The translations under genes and the position numbers were made by a program. From an uncultured Pelagibacteraceae bacterium (GTDB taxonomy: Bacteria; Pseudomonadota; Alphaproteobacteria; Pelagibacterales; Pelagibacteraceae), in assembly GCA_902557995.1 (NCBI GenBank), contig CACECL010000006.1:1-39690 (forward strand): a stretch of DNA of 39,690 nucleotides, read 5' to 3'. This document shows, piece after piece, positions 15,964 through 24,529 of this stretch; position 1 is the stretch's first letter; each line of letters starts with the position of its first letter. Under the pieces are notes generated by a model, which made no database searches, was not told the DNA's origin, and worked only from the letters and a program-made list of their open reading frames with translations.

Positions 15964-16473
15964 TTAATTAAAATTTTTAAAAGCAATTCCTTGTTTATCT
16001 TTTTTAGAAATTATTTTTTTTTTTAATGGCCATTTAATTTTTAGGTATTTATCATTACAATTAATTGATACTTCACTTTTTGAGTCCCTATATTTTGTAC
16101 AGCTATAAATAATGTAATTTTCTTCATCTAAAGCTTGAAATCCATGAGCAAATCCCGGTGGTATATAAATTGATTTTGAATTTTGTTCACTTAATATACT
16201 GTGATACTGTTTGCCAAATGTTTTAGAGTTTTTTCTTAAATCTATAACTACATCAAAAATTTTACCCTTTATTACTGATACAAATTTTCCTTGTGATTTT
16301 TTTGTTTGTAAATGCATTCCTCTTATCACACCTTTCTTTGAGAATGACATGACAAGAAATGGAAATTTTTTTCCTAATTTATTTTCCCTAATTAATTCTT
16401 TAAAATATCCTCTATAATCCTTATGCGCAATATTTTTTATAAGAAATAAATCTTTAAACTTTGTTAAAATCAT
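15964..16473 (-). CDS. rfbC: dTDP-4-dehydrorhamnose 3,5-epimerase
   Basis: 169 residues, slightly shorter than the usual 180. RGMHLQTKKSQGKFVSVIKG contains the catalytic histidine and IPPGFAHGFQAL the second conserved His, both standard RmlC cupin features; DYRGYFKE is the N-terminal marker. It epimerises C3 and C5 of dTDP-4-keto-6-deoxyglucose. It starts one base after the rfbA stop, in one operon with rfbB and rfbA. An rfbD reductase is not present. Confidence 0.92.
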   Translation of the reverse strand: MILTKFKDLFLIKNIAHKDYRGYFKELIRENKLGKKFPFLVMSFSKKGVIRGMHLQTKKSQGKFVSVIKGKIFDVVIDLRKNSKTFGKQYHSILSEQNSKSIYIPPGFAHGFQALDEENYIIYSCTKYRDSKSEVSINCNDKYLKIKWPLKKKIISKKDKQGIAFKNFN

Positions 16474-16474
16474 T

Positions 16475-17341
16475 TTAGGAAATTATTTTTTTTAAATATG
16501 TTGAATATTCACAATTTCCATAGAATTTAATTGAGTCTTTTATTCTCTTTTTATTAATCCAGTTATTATTCAGAGCAATTTCCTCTATACAAGCAATCTT
16601 AAATCCTTGTTGATTTTCTATAGCTGACACAAAGTTACTAGTCTTGTAAAAATCTTCAATGGATCCTGTATCTAGCCATGCCCCGCCTCTACCAATAAAT
16701 TCTGCTGTAAGTTTATTATTTTTTTTATATTCATTTAATAGGTCAACTATTTCTAATTCATTTCGATAAGATGGTTTTAATTTTTTTACATACTTAATTA
16801 CTTTGTTATCAAAAAAATATAATCCAGTAACAGCTAAATTAGATTTTGATACTTTTGGTTTTTCTTTAAGTGATAATATTTTTTTATTTTTTACAGTAGC
16901 TATTCCAAATTTTTCAGGATTTACAACTTTGTGAAGTACTATTTTTGCTCCATTTTTAAGTTTTACACATTCTAAAAGCATTCTACTTAATGATTGACCG
17001 TAAAAAAAATTATCTCCTAATATCATCGCTACATTATCTTTTTTAATAAAATTTTTTCCTATTTTAAATGCATCTGGCAAACCTCTAGGTTTATCTTGTT
17101 CAAGATAATTTATTCTCATACCTAAATTTTTTCCATCAGGCAGTAATTTTTTATATTGATTTAATTGACCTTTATTTACAATTATCAAAATATCTTTTAT
17201 TTTTGCTAGCATTAAAATTGACAAGGGATAAAAAATTAAGGGCTTATCATATATTGGAAGCAGTTGTTTATTTACAGCTTTTGTTAGTGGACTCATTCTA
17301 GTTCCCATTCCACCAGATAAAATAATTCCTTTTTTTATCAT
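16475..17341 (-). CDS. rfbA: Glucose-1-phosphate thymidylyltransferase
   Basis: 288 residues, as expected for RmlA. The nucleotide-binding signature GGMGTRMSPLTKAVNKQLLP is at about 10-29, followed by YDKPLIFYPLS, MILGDNFFYG and GRGGAWLDTGS. It activates glucose-1-phosphate with dTTP, the first step toward dTDP-deoxysugars. It overlaps the rfbB stop by four bases, indicating translational coupling. Confidence 0.94.
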   Translation of the reverse strand: MIKKGIILSGGMGTRMSPLTKAVNKQLLPIYDKPLIFYPLSILMLAKIKDILIIVNKGQLNQYKKLLPDGKNLGMRINYLEQDKPRGLPDAFKIGKNFIKKDNVAMILGDNFFYGQSLSRMLLECVKLKNGAKIVLHKVVNPEKFGIATVKNKKILSLKEKPKVSKSNLAVTGLYFFDNKVIKYVKKLKPSYRNELEIVDLLNEYKKNNKLTAEFIGRGGAWLDTGSIEDFYKTSNFVSAIENQQGFKIACIEEIALNNNWINKKRIKDSIKFYGNCEYSTYLKKIIS

Positions 17342-18351
17342 TTCTTTCCTAATCTACGTATAATATCTTTTTTTGATAATGAATTATAGTAAGTTTTGTT
17401 ATTGGTATACCAATCAAAGGTTAATTTAATTCCTTTTTCAAAGCTAATTTTCGGATGCCAATTTAATTTTTTTTTTATTTTATTACTATCCAGAGCGTAT
17501 CTAATGTCATGACCAGGCCTATCTTTAACAAATAAAATTTTTACATTTTTACCTAATTTTTGAGATTTTTTAGAAATTTTTATTAATTTTCTGGATACTT
17601 CTAGATTATTTAAATTTTTATTTGATCCGATATTATAAAATTGACCAACAACACCTTTTTGAAAAACTTTAAATAATGCTTCACAATGATCTTTAACATA
17701 AATCCATTCTCTAGAGTTTATTCCTTTTCCATAAATAGGAAGAGGTTTATTATTTAAAATATTATAAATTAACTTAGGTATTAATTTTTCAGGATGTTGT
17801 TTTGGACCATAATTGTTTGAACAATTTGTTACGATTGCAGGAACTTTATAAGTTCTAATGTATGATCTTACTAGATGGTCTGAGGCAGCTTTACTGGCTG
17901 CATATGGTGAGCTTGGAATATAAGGGTGCTTTTCAGAGGATCTACCTTTTAAAATATCCCCATAAACCTCATCTGTAGAAATATGTATTAATTTTGATCT
18001 AAAACTTTTTGAAAACTTTTTGAAAGACTCTAGCAAATTATAAACACCAACTATATTACTTTGAATAAAATTTTTTGGATTATCTATAGATCTATCAACG
18101 TGTGTTTCTGCTGCTAAATTAAAAATACAAATGGGTTTATGTTTGAATAATAATTTTTTGAATTTTTTATCTTTAATATCGCATTTAACAAATTTATAAT
18201 TTTTTTTATTCCTAAATTCTTTTACATTATAAAAATTTGATGAATATGTAACCTTATCTACATTGATGACAAAGAAGTTTTTTTTTAATAATAAATCGAT
18301 GAGATTACTTCCTATAAAGCCAAGACCTCCAGTAACTATAATTTTTTTCAT
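17338..18351 (-). CDS. rfbB: dTDP-glucose 4,6-dehydratase
   Basis: 337 residues of the extended SDR family. The Rossmann glycine motif GGLGFIGSN is at 8-16; AAETHVDRSIDNP, HISTDEVYGD (active-site Thr-Asp-Glu) and the YAASKAASDHLVRSY Tyr-x3-Lys segment are diagnostic of RmlB. It dehydrates dTDP-glucose to the 4-keto-6-deoxy sugar. It is first in the minus-strand rfbB-A-C-methyltransferase operon; the 188-base gap upstream holds the divergent glycosyltransferase promoter and a small remnant ORF. Confidence 0.93.
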   Translation of the reverse strand: MKKIIVTGGLGFIGSNLIDLLLKKNFFVINVDKVTYSSNFYNVKEFRNKKNYKFVKCDIKDKKFKKLLFKHKPICIFNLAAETHVDRSIDNPKNFIQSNIVGVYNLLESFKKFSKSFRSKLIHISTDEVYGDILKGRSSEKHPYIPSSPYAASKAASDHLVRSYIRTYKVPAIVTNCSNNYGPKQHPEKLIPKLIYNILNNKPLPIYGKGINSREWIYVKDHCEALFKVFQKGVVGQFYNIGSNKNLNNLEVSRKLIKISKKSQKLGKNVKILFVKDRPGHDIRYALDSNKIKKKLNWHPKISFEKGIKLTFDWYTNNKTYYNSLSKKDIIRRLGKK

Positions 18352-18408
18352 TAAATAAATTATTTTTACATTAGTAAAAGTATTAGTATAATTGAATACT
18401 CATATCAT

Positions 18409-18531
18409 ATGTCAATATCTAGGCAAAACTTATCTATCATAATTATTTCATTAAAAAGTGACTATTTAATTTACGATTGCATCAAGTCAATTTTTCTAAT
18501 AAATGCATTTAAAATTAAGAAATACTTTTAA
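18409..18531 (+). pseudogene. Short ORF resembling a truncated family 2 glycosyltransferase N-terminus
   Basis: A 40-codon ORF starting ATG, ending eight bases before the next glycosyltransferase. Its residues 8-24 (LSIIIISLKSDYLIYDC) resemble residues 6-22 of that neighbour (LTVIITSFHSSDKIFSC), the first beta strand of GT2 enzymes, and IKSI/INSI follows in both. Its end, NAFKIKKYF then stop, resembles the C-terminus of the methyltransferase at 15159-15959 (NAFKLKKYFK). It reads as a recombination scar or duplicated start rather than a working enzyme; a leader peptide is possible. Confidence 0.45.
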
Positions 18532-18539
18532 AAAGTAAT

Positions 18540-19382
18540 ATGACCACCCAGGATTTAACAGTTATTATAACCTCTTTCCATAGCAGTGACAAAATTTTTA
18601 GCTGTATTAATTCAATTGGTTTAAATACCAAAATTATAATAATTGAAAATTCCAATGACCAAATACTGAAAAAAAAAATTCAGTCTAAATATCAAAATGT
18701 TGAATGTATTTTGTCAAAAGAAAATCTAGGATACGGCGCAGGAAATAATCTAGGTTTATCAATGGTAAAAACCAGTTATGCTTTAATTATCAATCCTGAT
18801 GCATCTTTAAAAAACGATGCAATCAAAAACTTTTTTATAACAATTAATAATTTAGAAGATTTTGGAATTATTGCTCCAGTCTCACAAAATGAAAAATACG
18901 ATAATTTTGATATAAAGTACGACAAAAAAATTAAAGAAGTAGATAATGTTAAGGGTTTTGCAATGTTTCTTAATATGAAATACTTAAAGAAAATTGATTT
19001 TTTTGATGAAAATTTTTTTCTTTTTTTTGAAGAAATAGACCTATGTAAAAGATTGAAAGATATTAATTCAAAAATTTTTATTGATCCCACTATTGAGGTA
19101 ACTCATATAGGAGGTTCATCACATAATTCAGAAGTTGAAATGCCTCTGGAACTTTCAAGAAATTGGCACTGGATGTGGTCAACATTTTATTTTCATAAAA
19201 AACATTACGGATATTTATCAGCGCTGATAAAAATTTTCCCTAAATTGTGTTCTTCTTTTTTTAAATTTATTATCTTTTTTATAATTTTAAAAAGAAATAA
19301 AAGTAAAATTTATAAACATAGATTTTTAGGTATTATTAACTCTATTTTATTGAGAAAATCATGGTATAGACCTAAGTTTTAA
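18540..19382 (+). CDS. Glycosyltransferase family 2 (rhamnosyltransferase-like)
   Basis: 280 residues. LTVIITSFHS opens the GT-A nucleotide-binding fold; ENLGYGAGNNLGLS at 61-74 and LIINPDASL at 82-90 are typical of WbbL/RfbN-type transferases, with the NPD at 85-87 in the metal-site position. GFAMFLNMKYL and FFLFFEEIDLCKRL match the acceptor side; a basic hydrophobic C-terminal segment may associate with the membrane. It likely adds a deoxysugar made by the adjacent rfb genes to lipid-linked glycan. No SD is visible before the ATG. Confidence 0.88.
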   Translation: MTTQDLTVIITSFHSSDKIFSCINSIGLNTKIIIIENSNDQILKKKIQSKYQNVECILSKENLGYGAGNNLGLSMVKTSYALIINPDASLKNDAIKNFFITINNLEDFGIIAPVSQNEKYDNFDIKYDKKIKEVDNVKGFAMFLNMKYLKKIDFFDENFFLFFEEIDLCKRLKDINSKIFIDPTIEVTHIGGSSHNSEVEMPLELSRNWHWMWSTFYFHKKHYGYLSALIKIFPKLCSSFFKFIIFFIILKRNKSKIYKHRFLGIINSILLRKSWYRPKF

Positions 19383-19405
19383 AAACATAATAATTTTAAA
19401 TAAAA

Positions 19406-20419
19406 ATGAAAAATAAATACAATGTTTTAATCACTGGTGTTGCTGGCTTTTTAGGTTCTCATTTATCAGAAAAATTATTAAATCTTGGCCATAAAGTTGT
19501 TGGTATAGATAATATGATTGGTGGTTATAAAGACAATATCCCCAAAAAAGTAGAATTTTATAATTTAGATTGTAGTAATTTTTTAGAAATTAAAAAGATT
19601 ATGAAAGATATTGATGTTGTCTATCATTGTGCTGCAACACCTCATGAGGGCTTGTCAGTTTTTTCACCTGTCGAAATTACAAAAAATAATTTTTTAGCAT
19701 CAGTGTCAATTTTTTCAGCAGCAATTAATGAAAAAGTAAAAAGAATAATTTTTTGTTCTTCAATGGCAAGATATGGTGAACAACAAACACCCTTCACTGA
19801 AGAAATGAAAACTAAACCTGTTGATCCTTATGGTATTTCTAAAGTAGCTGCTGAAGATGTGCTTAAAAACCTTTGTGATTTGAATAATATTGAATGGATA
19901 ATAGCTGTTCCTCACAACATTATTGGTCCAAGACAAATTTATACTGACCCATATAGAAATGTTGTCTCTATATTTCTAAATAGAATGTTGCAAGGAAAAC
20001 CACCTATAGTTTATGGTGACGGAGAGCAAAAGCGTTGTTTTTCCTATATAGATGATTGTTTAAGCTGTCTAATTCCAATGCTTGATCAAAAAAATTTGAA
20101 TAAGCAAGTAATCAATATAGGGCCAGATGAAGAATTTGTCACTGTAAATAAAATAGTAGAAATTTGTTCAAATGTAACAGGTTCAAATCTTGAGCCAATC
20201 TACAAGGGGGACAGACCGAGAGAAGTCAAACATGCTACTTGCTCTGCTGATAAAGCAAGAAAGTTATTAAATTATAAAACAAAAGTAAGTTTGATTGAAG
20301 GAGTAAAAAAAACCCATGATTACATAAAAAAAAGGGGAACTAAAAATTTCAATTATCGTTTATCAATAGAAATTGATAATGACTTAACACCAGAGACATG
20401 GAAAAATAAAGAAATTTAA
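19406..20419 (+). CDS. NAD-dependent sugar epimerase/dehydratase (extended SDR)
   Basis: 337 residues. GVAGFLGSHLSEKLL at the N-terminus binds NAD, with IDNMIGGYKDN following as in UDP-glucose 4-epimerase-like enzymes. The catalytic set is Ser in IFCSSMARYGEQ and Tyr-x3-Lys in DPYGISKVAAED. VPHNIIGPRQIYTDPYRNV is a variation on the usual YGP substrate loop. It probably interconverts a nucleotide sugar for the same polysaccharide as the neighbouring glycosyltransferase. The exact reaction cannot be named; it is not an obvious rfbD. Its stop overlaps the convergent methyltransferase by four bases. Confidence 0.87.
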   Translation: MKNKYNVLITGVAGFLGSHLSEKLLNLGHKVVGIDNMIGGYKDNIPKKVEFYNLDCSNFLEIKKIMKDIDVVYHCAATPHEGLSVFSPVEITKNNFLASVSIFSAAINEKVKRIIFCSSMARYGEQQTPFTEEMKTKPVDPYGISKVAAEDVLKNLCDLNNIEWIIAVPHNIIGPRQIYTDPYRNVVSIFLNRMLQGKPPIVYGDGEQKRCFSYIDDCLSCLIPMLDQKNLNKQVINIGPDEEFVTVNKIVEICSNVTGSNLEPIYKGDRPREVKHATCSADKARKLLNYKTKVSLIEGVKKTHDYIKKRGTKNFNYRLSIEIDNDLTPETWKNKEI

Positions 20420-21093
20420 TATTTTTTTTTAAATTCTTCTACACTTATTACCCTTAAGTACTTTTTATAATTATCAAAATAATCCTTAAATTTTAATTTA
20501 ATTACAGGTTTTTGAATTTTCAAAATTGATGAATTTGTCTCTTTTTTTATTATACCAATTCCTTGATCCATTTCACATGTAAAAATTTCTAAGTCTTCTC
20601 GATGTCTTAAATCGACTATTGCTCTCCAAACATCTCCGTTCCAAATCATTCTATATCTAGGTACAGCTTGCTTACTCAAACTATCAGGCATACAATCATG
20701 CACCAAGACAATGCCTCCTTCTTTCAAACAATCGAGTGAATTTAAAATATCTTTTTTAACCTGATTGTAAGTATGTAAACCATCAATAAATACAATATCG
20801 AACTTTTTTTTATTATCTTTAAAAAAATCATCACTTGTTTTTCTTACATTTCCTCCACTATAAGGGTCGACACCAATTTTATTTTCTATTTTAATTTTTG
20901 AAAATAATTGATCTTGATCACAACCTATTTCCAAGTAGTCTGAATATTTATTTTTGCTTATTAGATATTGAATAAGATCCCATCGAAAATAATTTGAAGG
21001 AAAGTTAAAATGAAGTTTTTTTTTAAAACTTTCAACAAATATATTGTAATATAATTTATTAAATATTTTAGAAATTTTGCTTAATTTTTCCAT
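20416..21093 (-). CDS. Class I SAM-dependent methyltransferase
   Basis: 225 residues from the ATG at 21093, chosen because it is one base after the apt stop; a start seven codons upstream would overlap apt. YLEIGCDQDQLF is a motif I variant, followed by IGVDPYSGG, FDIVFIDGLHTYNQVKKDI and GGIVLVHDCMP, the Methyltransf_24 pattern common in polysaccharide clusters. The substrate is not evident. It is cotranscribed with apt but ends against the sugar epimerase, so it marks the edge of the polysaccharide region. Confidence 0.8.
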   Translation of the reverse strand: MEKLSKISKIFNKLYYNIFVESFKKKLHFNFPSNYFRWDLIQYLISKNKYSDYLEIGCDQDQLFSKIKIENKIGVDPYSGGNVRKTSDDFFKDNKKKFDIVFIDGLHTYNQVKKDILNSLDCLKEGGIVLVHDCMPDSLSKQAVPRYRMIWNGDVWRAIVDLRHREDLEIFTCEMDQGIGIIKKETNSSILKIQKPVIKLKFKDYFDNYKKYLRVISVEEFKKKY

Positions 21094-21094
21094 T

Positions 21095-21622
21095 TTAATG
21101 TCCTGGAAATTCAATTAGACTTTCAACTTTATAATCTTTTTTTAGTAATTTATCAGTTCCCCCTAGATCAAATAAATTAATTACAAAAATAAAAGCCTCC
21201 ACTTTTCCTTTTGAAATTTCAATAAGTTGGGCAGCTGCTTCTGCAGTTCCACCAGTTGCGATAAGATCATCAATAATTAAAACATTTTCGTTTTCATCAA
21301 TCGAGTCTTTATGAATTTCAATCGTTGCAGTTCCATATTCAAGCTCAAAATCTACTGAATAGACATCAGCTGGTAATTTATTTTTTTTTCTAAGCATCAC
21401 AAAAGGCTTTTTTAAAATATATGAAACGGCCGAAGCGAAAACAAATCCTCTTGATTCAATTGCTGCAATTTTACTAAAATTAAACTTTTTTGACCTTTCA
21501 ATTATTTGATCAATTGTTTCTTTAAATGCTTTTTCATTTTTGATTAAAGTAGTTATATCTCTGAATAAAATGCCTTTTTTAGGGTAGTCAGGGATTGATC
21601 TAATATAGTCTTTTAAGTTCAT
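21095..21622 (-). CDS. apt: Adenine phosphoribosyltransferase
   Basis: 175 residues, the family length. The N-terminal IRSIPDYPKKGILFRDITTL is diagnostic; AAIESRGFVFASAVSYILKK, PFVMLRKKNKLP and the PRPP loop VLIIDDLIATGGTAEAA (114-130) follow. It converts adenine and PRPP to AMP. It is divergent, over only 41 bases, from mtnP, whose reaction releases adenine, so the pair forms a salvage unit. Confidence 0.95.
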   Translation of the reverse strand: MNLKDYIRSIPDYPKKGILFRDITTLIKNEKAFKETIDQIIERSKKFNFSKIAAIESRGFVFASAVSYILKKPFVMLRKKNKLPADVYSVDFELEYGTATIEIHKDSIDENENVLIIDDLIATGGTAEAAAQLIEISKGKVEAFIFVINLFDLGGTDKLLKKDYKVESLIEFPGH

Positions 21623-21663
21623 AATAGTTAATTTTAAAAGTATAAATAAATATATTTTAAATT

Positions 21664-22536
21664 ATGACAACTAATAAATTAGCAATAATTGGTGGAAGTG
21701 GCCTTTACGATGTAGAAGAGTTTAAAGATAGAGAATTAATTGACATAAATACTCCCTGGGGAAAACCATCAGATCATATATTAAAAACTAAATACAATAA
21801 TAAAGAAGTTTGTTTTTTGCCAAGACATGGAAAAGGACATTTTATATCTCCTTCAAATATTAATTTTAGAGCAAATATAGATGCGCTAAAACAATTAGGA
21901 GTTACTGATATTGTTTCTGTATCAGCTGTAGGTTCTCTTAAGGAAAATTTACCTCCAGGAAAATTTGTAATAGTAGATCAATTTATAGATAGAACCTTTG
22001 CAAGAAATAAAACTTTTTTTGAAGATGAAATAGTTGCTCATGTATCAATGGCTCATCCAACTTCTAATGGACTAATGAATGCATGCGAAGATGCAATAAA
22101 AAAATCAAATATAGATTATCAAAGAAATGGAACTTATGTTGTTATTGAAGGTCCACAATTTTCTACTTTAGCAGAATCTAATTTATATAGATCCTGGGAA
22201 GCTGATGTAATTGGAATGACCAACATGCCAGAAGCAAAATTAGCAAGAGAGGCCGAAATTAGATATGCATCAGTTTCTATGGTTACAGATTTTGATTGTT
22301 GGCATCCAGATCATGAAAATGTTGATGTGCTACAAGTAATTAAAATTTTATTAGGAAACGCTGAAAAAGCAAAAATTATGATTAAAAATTTAATTGATAA
22401 TTTTGAAAATCATATTGATCCTAATGATCCTACTAATAATTGTTTAGATGTAGCAATTATTACTGCTCCTGAAAAAAGAACTCAAAAAACCAAAGATAAA
22501 TTAAAAACAATTGCGGGAAGGGTGCTTAATAAATGA
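21664..22536 (+). CDS. mtnP: S-methyl-5'-thioadenosine phosphorylase
   Basis: 290 residues. IIGGSGLYDVEEF, PRHGKGHFISPSNINFRANI and VIEGPQFSTLAES are MTAP signatures, and the MTNMPEAKLARE segment with the S-V-T-D-F-D-C-W-H run (SMVTDFDCWH) are the family's base and sugar binding parts. It splits methylthioadenosine with phosphate into adenine and methylthioribose-1-phosphate. First gene of a tight operon that ends with the SpeD-SpeE fusion, which produces methylthioadenosine. It overlaps the next gene by four bases (ATGA). Confidence 0.95.
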   Translation: MTTNKLAIIGGSGLYDVEEFKDRELIDINTPWGKPSDHILKTKYNNKEVCFLPRHGKGHFISPSNINFRANIDALKQLGVTDIVSVSAVGSLKENLPPGKFVIVDQFIDRTFARNKTFFEDEIVAHVSMAHPTSNGLMNACEDAIKKSNIDYQRNGTYVVIEGPQFSTLAESNLYRSWEADVIGMTNMPEAKLAREAEIRYASVSMVTDFDCWHPDHENVDVLQVIKILLGNAEKAKIMIKNLIDNFENHIDPNDPTNNCLDVAIITAPEKRTQKTKDKLKTIAGRVLNK

Positions 22537-23459
22537 AAAAATATTTATTTAGTTTTCTAATTATTTTTTTATTTTCTTGCCCTTTACATGCAGACAAATT
22601 GCTTAAAAGTGGTTTTCTTAGTGGTGAGTGGAAATTAAATACTAATTTTGAGGTAAAAGATCCAAAAAATAAAATTCTAATAATATATAATCATGGTCAA
22701 GATGATCATGATAAACCCTCAAAAAATTGTGTATGGAAAAATAATATTCGTAATATTGCCTCCTTGTCAGGTAAAAAAGTAAAAGATAAAGAGGTTTTAG
22801 TATATAATTTTTGTACAGATCATTTAGGTGGAGATGATTGGAAAAGACTTTGGAAAAAAAAATTTGATTTGCCATATAAAGGAATAACTAAATTAGATAA
22901 AAGGGTTAATGCTAATTTAGATTTAATTAAAAAATTCGTAGATTTGGGTATACCAAATAACCAAATATTTGTGGCAGGACAATCATGTGGAGGTTGGGCA
23001 ACTATGATGTTTATTTCAAAATATTCTGATAAGGTCGCTGGAGGAATTTCTACTCACCATGCTTGTTATGGTGAATTATCCAAAAAATATAAAGTTAAAA
23101 AAGTTGGAATAGAAAAAGCTTTAGAAAATTTTAAAAAGAAAAAACCTGGACCAGCAGTTTTAAGGGAAAATCAAATTAAAGATATCAGTAAAGCAAAAAA
23201 TCTTCCTGTTTTAGTTTTTACTCATCCCAAAGATCCTTATGATGGATTATTGTCTGATTGGGTAGAAAAAATACCAGGAGTAAAAAGAATAATAATTAGC
23301 GAAGACTTAAAAATTAATAATAGAAAGTGCAATAGAATTGGAATAAATAATGGAGAAAGATGGGAAGAAAAAGTTAAAAACGGACACTACATGGCTTTAG
23401 GAGATTGTTTTCAATATTTTAATCCGACAATTTTAGATTTTATAGAGTCCAAAATTTAA
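22533..23459 (+). CDS. Exported alpha/beta hydrolase of unknown substrate in the methylthioadenosine operon
   Basis: 308 residues. A signal peptide (about 1-20, ending SCPLHADK) suggests export; LFSC could be a weak lipobox but Phe at -2 is unusual. FVAGQSCGGWATMMF holds the nucleophile elbow G-x-S-x-G with Ser151; a likely oxyanion strand is IIYNHGQDD (51-59), and the acid and histidine may lie in VFTHPKDPYD and NGHYMALGDC. The fold resembles dienelactone hydrolase/DLH-like or PHB-depolymerase-like proteins. It is coupled to mtnP (4-base overlap) and mtnA (1-base overlap), although it is predicted to be outside the cytoplasm. The role is unknown. Confidence 0.8.
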   Translation: MKKYLFSFLIIFLFSCPLHADKLLKSGFLSGEWKLNTNFEVKDPKNKILIIYNHGQDDHDKPSKNCVWKNNIRNIASLSGKKVKDKEVLVYNFCTDHLGGDDWKRLWKKKFDLPYKGITKLDKRVNANLDLIKKFVDLGIPNNQIFVAGQSCGGWATMMFISKYSDKVAGGISTHHACYGELSKKYKVKKVGIEKALENFKKKKPGPAVLRENQIKDISKAKNLPVLVFTHPKDPYDGLLSDWVEKIPGVKRIIISEDLKINNRKCNRIGINNGERWEEKVKNGHYMALGDCFQYFNPTILDFIESKI

Positions 23460-24529
23460 TGAAAATTGATGGAAAAGATTATCGTACTATTTGGTTTGAA
23501 AATAATGTTGTTAAGATTATTGATCAAACAAAACTTCCTCACCAATTTATAGTCAAAGAACTAAAGACAGTAAAAGATGCAATTAATGCAATTAAAGTAA
23601 TGGAGGTAAGAGGTGCACCTCTAATCGGTGGAACAGCTGCTTATGGACTAGCTTTAGCAGTAGGAGAAAATAATGATCCAGAATTTATAAAAAAAAGTGC
23701 GAAAGAATTAATTCAATCAAGACCTACTGCTATTAATTTAAAGTGGGCAGTAGATCGAATGATAAAAAAATTAGCAGGAATTAACAGTGATAAAATAATA
23801 AGTATAGCTTTAAATGAGGCAAAAGAAATATGTGATGAAGATGAAAAGTTTTGTGAAAATATTGGTATTAATGGATTAAAAGTAATTGAAGAAATTTATA
23901 ATAAAAAGAAAGACACAGTAAATATATTAACACATTGTAATGCAGGTTGGTTAGCAACTATTAATTGGGGCACAGCAACATCGCCAATTTACCATGCTCA
24001 TAAAAAAGGAATACCTGTTCATGTATGGGTAGATGAAACAAGACCAAGAAATCAAGGTGCAAATTTAACCTCGTATGAATTAAATGAAGAAGAAATTCCT
24101 AATACTATTATTGCCGATAATACAGGGGGTATTTTAATGCAAAGAGGTGAAGTTGATATGTGTATTGTGGGAACTGATAGAACTTTATCCAATGGAGATG
24201 TTTGTAATAAAATTGGAACTTATCTTAAAGCATTAGCTGCTCATGATAATAACGTTCCATTTTACGTAGCTCTTCCAAGTTCAACAATTGATTGGGACAT
24301 CAAAGATGCAAAAGATATTCCCATTGAAGAAAGAAATTCAGAGGAATTATCTCATGTTGAAGGTATAGATGAGAATAATGAAATTAAGAAAGTTTTGATT
24401 TACCCAGCTAAAAGTAAAGCTATGAATTTAGCTTTTGATGTAACACCTGCAAAATATGTAACAGGATTAATAACTGAAAGAGGGATTTCGGAAGCATCTT
24501 TTGATGGATTAAGCAAATTATTTAAATGA
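23459..24529 (+). CDS. mtnA: S-methyl-5-thioribose-1-phosphate isomerase
   Basis: 356 residues. The catalytic residues are at the positions known for the B. subtilis enzyme, Cys160 (ILTHCNAGWLAT) and Asp240 (CIVGTDRTLSNGD). VRGAPLIGGTAAYG, DETRPRNQGANLTSYEL and NKIGTY are further signatures. It isomerises methylthioribose-1-phosphate to methylthioribulose-1-phosphate. The start overlaps the hydrolase stop by one base and its stop overlaps the aldolase by four. Confidence 0.95.
   Translation: MKIDGKDYRTIWFENNVVKIIDQTKLPHQFIVKELKTVKDAINAIKVMEVRGAPLIGGTAAYGLALAVGENNDPEFIKKSAKELIQSRPTAINLKWAVDRMIKKLAGINSDKIISIALNEAKEICDEDEKFCENIGINGLKVIEEIYNKKKDTVNILTHCNAGWLATINWGTATSPIYHAHKKGIPVHVWVDETRPRNQGANLTSYELNEEEIPNTIIADNTGGILMQRGEVDMCIVGTDRTLSNGDVCNKIGTYLKALAAHDNNVPFYVALPSSTIDWDIKDAKDIPIEERNSEELSHVEGIDENNEIKKVLIYPAKSKAMNLAFDVTPAKYVTGLITERGISEASFDGLSKLFK

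Noticed and set aside
15959..15986. Longer methyltransferase start overlapping rfbC
   Set aside because: The nine extra residues come from the rfbC 3' end, and the ATG at 15959 gives the usual tight spacing.
22533..22620. Lipoprotein call for the operon hydrolase
   Set aside because: LFSC is a weak lipobox with Phe at -2; a signal peptidase I site after HA is equally plausible, so export is stated but not lipidation.
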